This document shows positions 1-12,307 of a stretch of DNA of 64,000 nt, in pieces. The stretch is from Ursus arctos. Its lineage: Eukaryota > Chordata > Mammalia > Carnivora > Ursidae. The notes beneath the pieces were generated by a model that made no database searches, was not told where the DNA came from, and saw only the letters and a list, made by a program, of their open reading frames with translations. The DNA lies in the NCBI RefSeq assembly GCF_023065955.2, contig NW_026622819.1, positions 1,066,501 through 1,130,500 on the forward strand. The letters are read 5' to 3'. The translations under genes and the position numbers were made by a program. Positions within the stretch are counted from its first letter, which is position 1. Every line of letters begins with the position of its first letter.

Positions 1-3000
1 CCAGCTCAGACGCACCTGGCGGTCACTCCCTCCTCTCTGCCAAGGCCACTAACATCGTCCTCATGCAAGTTGTCCAAGCTCCTTGTGTTTCACAGCCAAC
101 ACACACTGTCCACATGCTGTTTAGGAGACAAAGGCCCGTGGAGCCATACGGGTGGCCAGCGTCTCCACCCACGCTGTCCCCCTGCCCAGCTGGGTCACTG
201 GGACACGTGTCCTTGCTGGAGTGGACGGGCCAGCCCCGTACCTGGATGTCATACACCCCCGGAGCACACATGGGAGTGGCGCCATCCGAGGCCCCCAGCC
301 GGCTGTGCGAGGTGCTGACACAGGGCCTGCGGGCAGGAGACGCACAGGGGAGCGCGAGGGTGTCGGCGTGACCGCTCTGACAGGAGAAGGGTCGGCAGCC
401 TGACGGCACAGCGGCCGAGTCACAGTGCACAGCGGGCACCGGGCCGCGAGGCGCGTGCCGCCTCCACGGCACTCGGCACGGTAGTGGGCAGGCCACCGGC
501 GGGGGGTTTCCAAAGCTGCTGTGCTTTCACTGTGGGAAAGAGTAATTATGGCCATTCCAATGGATATGGAAACACACTGACAAACACGCAGAAGAGAAAC
601 GCATTCCCCACGTGGTTAGAGAACACAGGAGCACACACATTGGGGAGCACCTGCTGGCTGCGGATGGACGGAGGCGCACACTCAGAGCCCAGGCCAGCGT
701 CTGAAAACTACGCTCGCACGCGGGCGGCACTCCGTCCACCCTCAGTCGCCGCAAACCACTCCTGGGGGCTGGGGGCAGAGACAGATGACCGAGAACAAAC
801 GTGGACCGCCAGCCCCTGTGTGTTCCGTGGCCAGAGCTCCACGCCGTTGCCACGGGGAGGCTGAGTGCCGAGCCCTGAGTCCCCCCGGTGCTGGCAGAGG
901 CCAGGTGCTCCTGAGACCGGAGCAAACATAGCTCAGGGCTGGCCACGGGGCCTGTCCTCCCCACGAGGCCGTGTGCCTGTCCACACCACAGGGGACGACT
1001 CGGGTACAGCCCGCATGTGCACCTGGCCGGCTGGCAGGCCCCGGTCCAGCTCCCCATGGAGTGGCTTGCACAGGTGCTGCTGGTTGCAACAGAGCTGGAT
1101 GTCACCCAGGGGCACCACCAGGGGCCAGCGAGCCAAAGGTCGCCTGTGTGACAGGTGCCAGCAGCCAGCTGGAGGGAGGAGCTTCAAGCTCCCTGGGGCA
1201 GGAGGACAGATCCCGAGGTGACCATTGCTCAGAGACAGAAGAGACAACAATAGGACTCCTATCGTCACATTGCTTAGGTTACGACATTTGAAAGGCAGGA
1301 TTTTCCAGGACAGCCGGCAGCCTGGGTGAATGCACGGAGGGCGGACAATCGCTAAGGGGCATGGGGCCCAGGGGCAGAAGCGAATAGGCCTGATTAGTGG
1401 GGGTGCTACACACACGGTAAACACGGGGGGCCCTGGAGGGACCCACGGGCACCCTGAGCCGACATCAAGGGTGCTCAGATCCCAAGTGGAAAGGACAAAC
1501 GGTATTCTGACCTGTGGGTCTGCCCACACCCACAAGGATGGGTTCCCGGGGCCGCGGAAGGGGAGTGCCAGACTTCTGGATTTCTAGCGCTCCCGGCCCA
1601 GCACCCAAAGCAGGGTGGAGCGGACCCACTGCCCACAGCTGAAGGAATGCCTCGGAGTCAAAGTCCCCGTAGGGCTGTGGTTCTAGGGATAACACGACCA
1701 AGAGAATCCACTACCCCCAATCAGTTAATCCAACCAGACAGTGCATGTGCCCCATGGCAGAGCAAGAGGCAGACGGGCAGCCTGGCAGCTCAGTGGGGGC
1801 CCGGGTCTGCGGGCAGGATGGGCTCATCTTCTGAAACAAGCTCGCACTGGGGCTCAGGGGTGGAGGGAGGGCGCCCCGGAAGGCCGGTCTGGGTCCCCCC
1901 AGGCTCTTCCCATGAGGAGACAAGCCTTGCGGATTCTGCAGAAAGACGGCCACGTGAGGTAAACAGAGGGAAACCGCACCTGCGGAATCCACCTTTCTCT
2001 TTGGCCGTTACGTATTTAAAAATAAAGCAAGTTGTTTTTGAAAATCCTGAGAACAGACAGAATATTCTGAAACTGGGAAGCCACGGCCAGTGCCCCTCAC
2101 TCAGCCCGGCTCGGGCAGGAAGGGGCTCCACAGAGCCACGTGCTGCTGATTCCTGCCACCTAGGCCACTTTCTCCCGACCCAGCGACCAACCAGACACAT
2201 CGACTTGTCTTCTTTCTGAAGAACTTGGAAAAAGTACGGCAATCGTCACAGGAGCGCCATCGGCTGGCGTGACCCAGCCCCTTCCTGCCTCGGAGCCCGG
2301 GAAGGCGCTCCAAGAGCATCAGCTCCGGACCCAACACCTGGCAGGTGCAAACCCAGCAAACCAACCTAAGAAACCTTCTCCCCACTGCTCCCCCCATCAG
2401 CAAAACACCTTTCCCAAACACAGGGATGCAGACCGCACACGGCCTGGGATGTGGAGACAGCCTCCTAGCTGGAAAGTAGAGAGAAAGAGCCGTGTTCTCA
2501 ACGGTGGCTGTGAGCGACACTGTCAAGTCACACACGGCTGCTCTCGAGAAAAAGGCTACTTTCCACGAAGAGATGAAACACAGAGCGAGGCTAGAAATCC
2601 GGGGTGTGGACAGTGCGGGGAGGCGGGGACGGCTGCCGGGAGTGAGGCCACGTCTGCGGGGCAGGTCCATCTTCCCTGGGCACCCTGTGTTTCCAGAGTA
2701 GCTGGCCGCCTTCTGTGTCATTTGTCATTCTATTTAATCCTGTGTCCAATTCACATCGGACTCCCTCGTCTTTTTCTCACTAACGTGTGAACGTTGGTCT
2801 TCTTGCCCCTGGTCTTCAGCGGTCCCACACTCTGAAGTTGTGTGTCCACCTGTGTGGACCCTCTCCTGCCAGGACCACACTCACTGCTACATACAAGCTA
2901 TTTCTTCTCAGCTCTCCCACTCAAATCTAAAATTAAATACAGCGTTGCTACAACAGCTATTTTTTTCTTTCAACCCGCAAGCAGCCCTGACTTCCCCAGC

Positions 3001-6000
3001 ACGCCGGTCTCTCTGCTCAGATTTCGAATCCCGTCTTGGCACGTGCGCCCAGCCCGGAGTCTTGTGCAAAGGACAGCGTCTCTCAGGAACTCGCTCTGAG
3101 TTTACCGATCTGCCACGCAGCCCGACAGCACGGCCATGTTCTACGGTAGAAACAGACCTCTGTGCAGCTCCTTACGGGATCAGAGCTGCCCCGCTCTAAG
3201 GCGATCCTACACGTACGCTCTGTAACCAAGGGAGCCACATCAGGACCCCCACCAACACCACACAGTCCTTCCTCACCTGCTTTTTAGCCAGCGTCCGAGG
3301 GTCCAGTGGGGTGGAGATCAGAGCCTGCCACTGGCTCGGGCCCAAGGCCAGTCCTGTCCCCCAGCACCGAGGGTTTCACAGGGCTGTGTCTGCAGGCCCC
3401 TGGCACAGGGTCACAACCACACGGTCAGTGGTCAGTGCAGAGGGCAGCTCAGGGCCCCCAGGAGAACGTAGCAGAGATCTCGGCACTGGGGGCATGAGGA
3501 GGCTGGGCAGGGCATGGCACTCAGTCCACGCTTAAGGGCATCAGACGAGCTAAGGAGACTCCGCGTGAGGGCCAGGGAAATGCGGCCTTAGGACATCAGG
3601 AGACACCTCCCAGGGCAGACAGACTCAGCGTCTTCAGGGAGAACCACCAGCAAGACACTGACCACCAGAGGCTGGGCCCCAAGGCAGGGAAGGGGCAGGG
3701 GTGTGAGGCAGCTGGAAGGGGCAGGCTTGGGGGCCGAGAGGAGGACTCCCGACTGCCCGCTGCACTCGTCACTGTCACCACGGCTCCTGCGGCAGCCGCC
3801 CTGGCTCCCCTGTAGGAGCTCAGCCCTAGGAGCCCACGGCCGGCATGGGGGGACCCCGCTCCGCCCGAGCACCCAGAGCCCCTGGGCCCCTAACACTACA
3901 AACGCAGACTGCTCCCCCTGCCCAGCCAGTGTGGGCGTTCCCCAGTCCCTGCCCTCGCCACCGCCACCGGAGGGTTCAGGCTAGGGCACGGCCAACCAGT
4001 TGGGGCCTCACACACAGCGCCCCCTGCAAGCCGCGACAGAGAGGAAACTGAAGTTCACTGGGTCACTGAACACGTGCCAAGTGCTGATCACAAGCCAGAG
4101 CCAGCACTGCTCCCGACGAGCGGGGAGGGCCTGCAGCCCCACAGGCTCCAAGCCCCGTGGGCAGCAGCACGGTCAGCACAGCAGCCGGCTTGCCTGGGCG
4201 GAGCTGGGGAGGGCGCACCTTTCCTTCAGCAGCTCGGGAACACCTGGGGATTGAAGCAAAGATAACCAAGTGCCCGGAGCAGAGCCCTGGGGGCGGCCGG
4301 GGGAGGGTGCTGACGTCCTTCCCTGCCACCAGCCGGCCTCTGGGCTCCCCTCGCCCCCTGCTACCCACTTGTTTCATACAAAATCACATTTCCCCAGGGT
4401 TTTCAGGCCCGTTCAGCTGGAGACCCTGTGGTCTCTGTGATTCTGAGCGGCCGCTCCTGCAGGCTCCAGATGGGGAATCCCACAAAAACTGAACCGCAGG
4501 CCAGAGGTCCTTCCGCGGCTGCCCACTCAGCCCCAAGAGCGGAGCGCCGGCAGGGCCTGCCTCTGTTGGCAGGTGCTGAGGACAATGGCTGGGACAGAGG
4601 CAGAAACACGGCCAAGAGCCAGAGTTCTGGGCCGGCTGTCCCACTCCAAGGACAAGGCTCAGACACAACGTGGGAGCAGGCTCCAAATCCCTACTCAGAG
4701 ACCAGGGACGCAGCGGCACCTGACCCGTTCCCACAGGCATCTCACCTGGGGGGCCTGCACACCCGGGAAGTACAGCTGCTCAGAAAGGGAGCTTTCCAGG
4801 CACAGACCTCCCACCTGCAGAGACCAGGAGCTGCAGAGTTCCTCAGACGGGCAGAGAAGCTCAGGCTCTGAGCAAGGCTGGACGGGCAGCTCTGGGGGGG
4901 CAGGTGCAGGGCCTGCACCACAGGCAACCTGGTAAGGGGCTGGGACAGGAGGGCCATCCCAGGAGGCACTGGCTTTTTCTTGAGAAAACCCCCACCCAAG
5001 GGGATGAGAAACACGGAGGGAGCGGGAGCAGGGAGGGGGAGGTGCACAGACCACGCACAGAAAAGGTCCTGGTCCACTGAGCGAGTGATGCCCAGAAGCC
5101 ACATACAGGGTCAGAACGGCGGCGGGGCCAGCACTGTGCCGAGAGGGACCACCGAGCTCCCGCGCTCGGGGAAGCTCCAGGGGGCCATGAGCTCATCTGT
5201 TTACTAACAGTCTGTACATCTCCTGGGCTGCTAGGAGCCCCTGGCTGTGGTCCAGGACAGAGCAGGTCCCTGCCGTCCTGCCCTCGGGGCTCAGGGTCCC
5301 GAGGAAGTCCCTCCCCTTAACTGCGCATCCTCTCAGCTTGGGGTGTGTCGCCGCGCACAGGGTGGGTGCAGGGTTAGGGGCAGCGGTTTACCTTGGCTGC
5401 TGCCTCAGTCAGGACGACAGGCAGCAGGAGCAGGGAATGTGGGGGGTGCAGAGGTGCCTGGTGGGGGCTGGAGCCTGGGGCAGGGATCAAGGAGACTGAG
5501 AGAACCCCCCAAGAATTCTCTCCCCTCCCCAGACAGACCCTCCGCCCTGCTCACACTGACAGACACACCCAGGCTGTGGCCCTAGGAAATCCCTTATCTC
5601 TGGGGCCTCTGGCACAGTGGAATAGAAAAATCCTGAAATTCAAGTGCTGTAGCATTTCCAGCTGCTTCCGTTTGTTCACCAAATTCCAGCAGAGCACTTG
5701 CGGGGGCCAGGATAACAGTGCATCTTGAGTCCCTCGCCAAGGGGGCTCCTCCAGGAACAGTCCTGGGGTGTCCCGACCAGCTGCAGACGCTCCCAGCTGG
5801 GCACCTCCTGCCCTGCTCAGCTCTCCGATACAGCACCCCCAGGACAATCTGGCTCAACTTCACCCCCAACTGCTGGCTTCACCCAAAAGCTGGCTCCAGG
5901 CCCCCAGCTGTGGGAAGCTCCTAGGGAACCTCCAGGCCCTGTCCCCCAACTGTAGGGAGCCCCCCCAACCACATCCTGTCTCTAGCCCCCAGCTGTGAGT

Positions 6001-6698
6001 CCCCCTCCAGCTGCAAGGAGACCAAGGGCATATTCTGTACTTCCCCAGCTGCAGGGAGCCCCCTGGAGCATCCCAACAGTAACATTTGTGGGTGAGAATG
6101 GGCCTGACACCAAGCTTGCAGTAGAAACCTGGGCAGTCTACCCCCGGCCACGTGGGCACTCTTCTAAGTACACCAGGGATGTGTAGAGCGCACTGGTCCA
6201 AGTGCTCCTGGGCACAAGGCTTGAGTGCAGCTAGGGTGGAATGGGAGGGGCTGGGGTGGCGGCTGCTGACTGGTGCAGGAGGCAAAAGTGGGGACAGGAG
6301 GTGAAAGTGCCCTGAGTGCTCAGGGTCAGGGGAGGAGGGCTCTGGGCTTGGGAAATGCTGAGCTCCAGCAGTCTGGAAGCCCCCACGAGGATGTGGAGCT
6401 AATGAGTCCCATGGCACAGAAGTGACTGACGACTCCTTCCAATACAGGGAGAGGGCTCTGCTCAGCTGTTGGCCGTGTACACGGGACCATTCAGGGCCTG
6501 GTCAAAACCAGCCCCTCGGCCTTGGATTCCTGGCTGTCTAGGGCACCAGGCTCACTTCTGGGGGTGCTGTGCGTGGAGCAGAGGATCCCACTGGGTGGCC
6601 ACACCGGTCCCCACCCTCTAGACCTCAGGGCCCCTGTGCGAGCCAGCTCTGCACCCCATCCTAGGGGTTTGGAATATCAAAATCATGAAAGATGTTTT
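1..6698. other. No recognisable gene; probable intronic sequence
   Basis: I see no exon with credible splice sites and no protein family on either strand. Open frames are short, overlap on both strands, and have the arginine/proline/serine-rich composition of random GC-rich DNA. If the minus-strand exon at 10271-10417 is real, this stretch lies downstream of it and is most simply its first intron, although it could also extend past the gene. Around 5890-6065 the motif CCCAGCTGTGGGA and its variants recur several times, which looks like a badly decayed tandem repeat. Other old repeats may be present but too eroded to name by eye. Confidence 0.5.
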
Positions 6699-6717
6699 AA
6701 AAAAAGATTTCATGTGG
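6699..6717. repeat. Target-site duplication, left copy
   Basis: This A-rich 18-19 bp sequence, ending AAGATTTCATGTGG, is repeated directly after the SINE tail at 6910-6928. It marks the L1-type endonuclease insertion site of the SINE at 6718-6909. Confidence 0.85.
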
Positions 6718-6909
6718 GGGCGCCTGGGTGGCACAGCGGTTAAGCGTCTGCCTTCGGCTCAGGGCGTGATCCCGGCGTTATGGGATCGAGCCCCACATCA
6801 GGCTCCTCCACTGTGAGCCTGCTTCTTCCTCTCCCACTCCCCCTGCTTGTGTCCCCTCTCTCGCTGGCTGTCTCTATCTCTGTCAAATAAATAAATAAAA
6901 TCTTAAAAA
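6718..6909 (+). mobile_element. Carnivore tRNA-derived SINE (SINEC / Can-SINE type), full length
   Basis: The head GGGCGCCTGGGTGGCACAGC, followed by a GATCCCGGC...GGGATCGAG B-box-like segment, is the tRNA-Lys-related promoter region of carnivore SINEs. A pyrimidine-rich body and an AAATAAATAAATAAAATCTT-type tail follow. The element is flanked by near-identical 18-19 bp direct repeats (6699-6717 and 6910-6928). Such clean flanks indicate a fairly young insertion. The subfamily with the CAGGCTCCTCC middle segment is, as I recall it, common in bears and pinnipeds. It is a non-autonomous retroposon mobilised by L1 and encodes no protein. Confidence 0.93.
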
Positions 6910-6928
6910 AAAAAAAGATTTCATGTGG
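6910..6928. repeat. Target-site duplication, right copy
   Basis: This is the direct repeat of 6699-6717. It lies immediately after the A-rich tail of the SINE, so its left border merges with the tail. Confidence 0.85.
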
Positions 6929-9483
6929 CAAGTAGCTTTTTAGAGAAAATAAATCACTCCTCTTTCTCTCAAATGGAAAAACGACTTCTGGGAGTAAAAA
7001 GGCCAGTCTCCAGGCATCTGCGGCAGGTCCCGCACACGAGCAGGGAACGCCAGCGGCTCTACGCAGGGCAGTCTGGGGCAGCTTCGTGAAGCCCCAGCAA
7101 ATGCAAGAGAACAGAGTTAGCGCCGTGCCTGAGAGACGCTGGGACCCGCTGCCGTGTGTGTGCTTAGGGACAGTGTTTAACGAGCTTGGAAACACCCCAG
7201 CTCACAAGGCTGGAACGTGGGGCAAACACCAGGAACATGCTGGTTAGTTCTAATACCACACAGAAGGTGGCACGAAGGGCTGCTTGGTGACCGGACTGGA
7301 GAAGGTCAACACTGCGTTCACAGTTAGACACACACTTTCCTCTGGGCTGATTTTCACAATAATTCACAACCTCACTCAAGGTTTACGGAACACTAGAAAT
7401 GTGAGAAACACTAGCTCGGGAAAGGTTAAGGTCACCCTGACACATCACAGCAAACGCATGAGGACCGGCCGAGGGGCGACCTCAGAGGACTCACTGCCAC
7501 TGTGTCGAGGAAGCCAGACTGCTTTCCAGGAAGTAAATCTCCCTGGCACTAGTCACTGGGGGCTCAGAGATGGGGAAACATCAGAGCTGGAGGTGGGATG
7601 CACTCACCCCCGAGGGTTCCAACGGAGGTACCCAAAAAACCCGGGTGATAGAAACCAGTTCATGACCCCTAAAAACAGAGAATCACCACATGACTACCCA
7701 ATATCATAGTATTCAATTTTTCATATCTTAATGAGTTATTTTCTGTCCAGAGAGATGCTGAAATTCCCTGCTAAATCTGCAGTTAAATGACAGATGGACT
7801 GGTCAGTAATCTGCACACACATGGCAGCCCCTCCCCAGCAGCAAATGCTAACAGGTGAACGCAGGCACCCTCACTGGTTTATCCTAACTCAGAATTCAGG
7901 TGAGCTTCTGAGCAGCCCTTGGGCATCTCAGTCCTTGCTGGATTTGTTTATTTATCCATTTTGGGAGGCCGACTCCCTTTGCTTGGACAGTCTAGTTCTC
8001 TCTGCTGAGACCTGAGCACCGTGATTCTATACAGGTGCAAAGCTTGCAGAGCACTGCTTGTGAAAAGCAAAATGTTTCTGTAGAGCAGAACTTGGAACCT
8101 AGAAGGCACAAGCTCCTACCTTGGACCACACACTGCAGACACCCGAGTAACCACAGCCCCATTATGAACATATAAAATACACCACAATTATTCCGATGCG
8201 TATCTGACAGGGCGTCTGCAACACGGCAACAAGGTGTATATGAAGTATCCTTCCCTTTCTGGGAGGCTAAAACCTTCCACCCACCTGCTCTTTTTCTGAA
8301 CATCTTCCAGCAGCTGCCTCCCAACATCTAAAACCAGAGTCCCCGCCTCACTGAAGAACAGCCCATAGGAGCTGCTCCAAACTCCAATGCACAATCCTGT
8401 GTCCTTGCCTGAGGGGCACGGGGGTCTCTGGCTCTGCTTGGATATCATCCCCTTTGCACATTTATTCGCCCAACAACTGGCTGGGTATCTACGGCAGACC
8501 CCACTTGGACAATGAGCACACAGTCTGTGGCAGACAGACCTGGCCCCTGTTCATCCACAGTAACGGGGGAGGGGCTGCAAACGTGAGAGGGATGCAGAGG
8601 CGGCCCTCCAGGGACCTCCAGGGAGGAGGGGGCTTCCTCCTGCAGGTGATAACGTTGCCAAGACCTGCCGGAGGAGCAGAGAGGCCAAGAGAGAGTAGGC
8701 AAAGGCGGGAAGACATAGGTGGGGCAAGGCCTTGGAAACCGCCTGGAAGAGTCAGGGCTCAGTCCCAGGGTCACCCTCAGGGGGTTCAGCAAAGTGGGTG
8801 GCAGAAGGCCTGTGGACCACAGGAGTGACAGGGGTGAGGGCTGGCGGGGGCACCATTCAGGAGCCCAGAGGAAGTGGTTGTGCTCCTAACCTCCCCCCGC
8901 CCCCAACAGCTAGATACAGCAGCTGGCAGGTGAGGAGTTCGAGTCTGCGAGCAATGGAACGCAGAGGGGCAGGTGCCAGCAGACCCGAGGGGTGGGCAGA
9001 TAACGGTGTCTGTCTCCAGACACCCACAGACACAGGGGACAAGGCCCAGGAGCTGACTGGTACAACTCTGCTTTTTCACGTCCCTAGACGGGATGCCACC
9101 CTCCCCCCTCTCCCTTGTCTTCAATCTTGTGCCTACCCTTTCCTCTCCCACAATGATAACCAAGCCCACCCAGAGGAGGCTTCAAGAAAAGCATGCAACC
9201 CAGGACAACAACGCTAAACTTCAAGAGCTTTTCACTCTAATGTTATTTCAAAAGAAAAACTTTACCCACTAAAGAAGAATCTCAGTGTTACCCCAAAATG
9301 TTTGGTCCCAGCTGGAAATACACTCTCCACCAACTGTACACTGTTCAAGCCCTAAAGTTGTGCCTGCTGCTAGTACGGTTTTGGAGTTAAAAGAAAGGCC
9401 GTGTTGTGAGCAATCTTACAGAAATGCAAACACAACGCACAACCAGAGGGCAGGGATGTCAATGCTGAGGCCCAACACTGCTG
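6929..9483. other. No recognisable gene; unique or highly eroded sequence
   Basis: I see no convincing exon here. Composition drifts from about even GC near 7300-8300 to GC-rich afterwards. Its position between the CpG-island exon and the window start suggests intron. Confidence 0.45.
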
Positions 9484-9628
9484 GGGAATCACCCCACCAG
9501 GTCAGGGAATGTTCCCTCCAGGTCAGGAAATGACTCCACCATGACAAGGAATTACCCCACCACGTAGGTCAGGGAATCACCCCACCGGGTGAGGGAATTA
9601 CCCCGCCAGGTCCGGGAATGCATCCCCC
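9484..9628 (+). repeat. 21-bp minisatellite, about 7 degenerate copies
   Basis: Units follow the pattern GGGAATCACCCCACCAGGTCA, with one to several substitutions per copy and one copy lengthened by about 4 bp. Seven units can be laid end to end from 9484 to 9628. The array lies about 640 bp downstream of the splice donor of the CpG-island exon and is therefore probably intronic. The divergence between units says it is old and not freshly expanded. Confidence 0.85.
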
Positions 9629-9749
9629 TAGAAGCCATGTAAAGAAAAAGGACCAAGTGTGGGGCCCCGCTGCTTCCCGCAGGCGTCCATCCCTCAGACA
9701 GGTACCAGAGGACTCCACACATAAAACGTGATGGAAACTGCACACCGTT

Positions 9750-10760
9750 ACCTCCCTCGCTGGAACTGGGGATGCGAAGCCGATTCCGTTGCAGACGAAC
9801 CCCCAAGGGAGCCCCCCCTGCACACACTCCCCAGAGCACAACTCGCGAACGCAGAGGCGGAAATCCTGCGGCTCCCTTCGCACGGCTCGCACCCCCGGCT
9901 CGCACCCCCGTCTCCGGCCCGGACTCGAATGACCAACGAGGCCCCAACATGAATCTCATCAAGTGAGCAAGTCACACCCAGGGGGAGCCGCGCCGGTCCC
10001 TCGAGGGCCTGCACGCGGCGGGAAGGGACGCGGGACCCGGGGACCGCGCGGCGCCGAACGCCAAGGGAAGCGGGTGCGGCGATCCGGCGGTCCGGGGATC
10101 CGGGAAAGGGGGTGAGGGCCCCGGGGATGGGGTGAGGGCCGCCGGCCGCAAGGCTGTGGGGGGGTCGCAGGCCGCCGGGGGCGGCGGGGGGGCGAGGAGC
10201 CGGGCCCGCGGGACCCCTGCGCGGCCGCGCATCCCCGCCCCCGGCGGCCCGGCCTGGGGCGGGCACCCACCTGGGCCTTCCGCAGGGCGCTGAGGCGCAG
10301 CTCGTGCACGAAGGGGTTCCGCCCCGGGGGCACCAGCCGCCGCGCGTCGCCGGCCCCCACGCTGGAGGCGGCGTTGGACGAGGGGGCGGCCCGGGGACCG
10401 CGCGCCCGCAGCCTCATGGCCGCCGCCCGCCGCCGGGAGCGGGGCGCGGGGCGCAGAGCGGATGCGGAGCCCGGCGCGGAGCGGGCGCGGGGCGCGGGGC
10501 TGCGGGCCGAGGATGCGCGACGGGCGGGCGCGCAGGCGCAGGCGGGCGGCGGCGTGACGCGAGGGGCGGGGCGGGGCGGGCGGGGGGCGCCGGCGGGGCG
10601 AGGCCTGGGCGGGCGGGGGCGGGGCATCCCGAGAGCCCCGCCCCCGCGGGCCGGGAGGCGGCCCCGCCCGCGCCTGGCGCCAGACCTGAGCTCCTGGGGG
10701 CCGGCAGGGGTTGGCGCGGGTCCAGGACCCCGGGTCCAGAGGGGCTCCCGGGCTGTGGCG
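9750..10760. promoter_or_regulatory. CpG island / probable TATA-less promoter
   Basis: This is the only long stretch in the window with dense, undepleted CpG. The stretch 10560-10640 carries a run of GC boxes (GGGGCGGGGC and variants), typical Sp1/KLF sites of housekeeping promoters, and I see no TATA box near the predicted start. The exon at 10271-10417 sits in its middle and reads leftward, with the GC-box cluster upstream of it, which is consistent with minus-strand transcription. Such islands are often bidirectional, so a divergent rightward transcript is possible, but I see no rightward exon I can defend. Confidence 0.85.
10271..10417 (-). CDS. First coding exon of an unidentified minus-strand gene (partial)
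   Basis: On the minus strand an ATG at 10417 sits in a good Kozak context (GCGGCCATGA, G at -3). It opens 49 codons ending in ...NPFVHELRLSALRKAQ, followed directly by the splice donor CAG|GTGGGT (GT at 10270-10269), so the exon ends in phase 0. The first 30 residues are Arg/Ala/Gly-rich and low in complexity, as in many CpG-island first exons. The last 16 are amphipathic and look like the start of a folded or helical part. I do not recognise the family, and I could not find the next exon between 1 and 9700, so it probably lies outside the window. An alternative is that this is a noncoding GC-rich exon with a chance frame. The overlapping plus-strand frame starting near 10416 lacks any protein-like character. 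Confidence 0.6.
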
Positions 10761-12307
10761 GCGCACGTCCCTCAGTGGCCAGCCCACGGGGACCCTCAGG
10801 CCGGGCCTGTCCCTGGCGCAGCAGGACCCGCCAAGTCGCCCTCTCCAGCAGCTCAGGCGGTCGCTGCGCAAGGCCCCCCACCTGCCCGAATCCCGGGGGA
10901 CACGAGGAGCCCGGCCGCCCGTGTGAGAGGCCAACGCGGACTCCGTCGAGGCTCCACTAGGAATGGACCCAGACCCAGCTTCTGCTGCTTTTCTTCTGCG
11001 TTGCTTGTCCTTGCTGGGACCTCACGTGGAAGGCGTCCGTGGGGGAAGGAGGTCCTCCCTGTGCAGCTCCTCGGTCCAGTCTGGGCCAGCCCTGGCTGCG
11101 AGCTGTACCAGGAGCCCCGAGAGCAGGCCTCCTCCCAGACACAGAGTGTCCACTCGATCTCGGGTCCACCCAGATAGTGGGCCGAGGCACCAGGGGAGCA
11201 CGGAGGCATTTGCTAACTGTGACCCAGTGTTTTGAGGGGGTGTGAATCAAATGATTGTTTCTCCTGGCCTCATTACTCTAGTTCATGGAATTACTCCCTT
11301 GCATGAAGGGGAGACATTTGGGGATCCCTAATTTGTGGCATAGTATTATTAACTAGGGCAAAACTGAAATAGTTCCTTCATTAAAATTTATAAATGTCAA
11401 ACATTTACCACAAACTGTATGTAGTGAGAACAGCTCAATTTCTGTGCATGCCTCTCCTTGTGACCCTGACCGGCAGGAGGTGGGGCCCCACGCAGGCAGC
11501 GGGAGTGGGTGAGGAAGGACAACTTGGATACGATCCAGCAGCCCCTCGGTTCACACACAGATGACTGAAATCATGAGGAAGTAGCCCAAAGTGTTCATGC
11601 ATTGCTCTGGGGGTAGGGGAAGGCTAGCACCTGCTGCAGGACTGCCTGGTCCTGGAGTCCTGAGGACATCCTTGCCCTGTGAGGCTCCCCAGCCGTGTCC
11701 CTGCTTGGGCAGCAGGTCGGGAAGTGACCAGCCCTCTGATAACCTGGCTGATCCCCTTGCTAAGCTGATATGGTCAAGTGTGACCTTGCTGAGGGCCCTT
11801 CTGTGTTTTGAGGGAAAGAGAAAAGCTGGGGAACCAAAAAGAGAGGCCTGTGGTTCAGTAGTCGTCCAAGTCCTCTTACACAGCCTCGCCCATACAGAAA
11901 GGGAAAGAGCCAGGCTAGGTCCCAGTGCCCTTTCTAAGCCTCATGCTGGACTGGGGCAGGTGACCTCTCCTTGGAGCCTTGGTTGTCAAATCTGTAAAGG
12001 CAACTAGCTCAGGGCCTACCTTCTCCACTGTGAGTGCTGACAGCACAGCCTTTGGGGACTATGGTGGGTCTTACTTGCTGGCGGACAGTGGTGGTCGCTG
12101 TCTCCATTGCCCGTGTGGCCATCAGCACACTGCTGATCTCTGAGCATTCAGTGGCCAATTGCTCTGATCCCAGACACAGGAACCCAGCCGGGAGCTGGTG
12201 GGACAGTGTGAAGAGCAAAGAATGATGGGCGAGGAGAGGGGTTCTCCGCTCCTCAAGAAGCAGAGCCATGGAGAAACCCCAAAGGCTTGGCAGAAAGCAG
12301 CCAGGAG
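10761..12307. other. No gene seen; upstream flank of the CpG island, with a MIR-like fragment
   Basis: Sequence upstream of the putative promoter. GC content falls by about 11250, and 11260-11420 is AT-rich and featureless. Around 11935-12010 a segment reading GGCAGGTGACCTCTCCTTGGAG...AAATCTGTAAAGGC resembles the central core of a plus-orientation MIR SINE. No exon has supporting splice signals. Confidence 0.45.

Noticed and set aside
9972..10934. 320-codon minus-strand frame through the CpG island
   Set aside because: High-GC DNA rarely makes stop codons. The frame is Pro/Arg/Ala-rich noise, in a different phase from the exon with Kozak and donor signals.
10374..11177. 267-codon plus-strand frame through the CpG island
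   Set aside because: Same reason: Arg/Gly/Ala-rich, no domain character, runs out of the island without an exon border.
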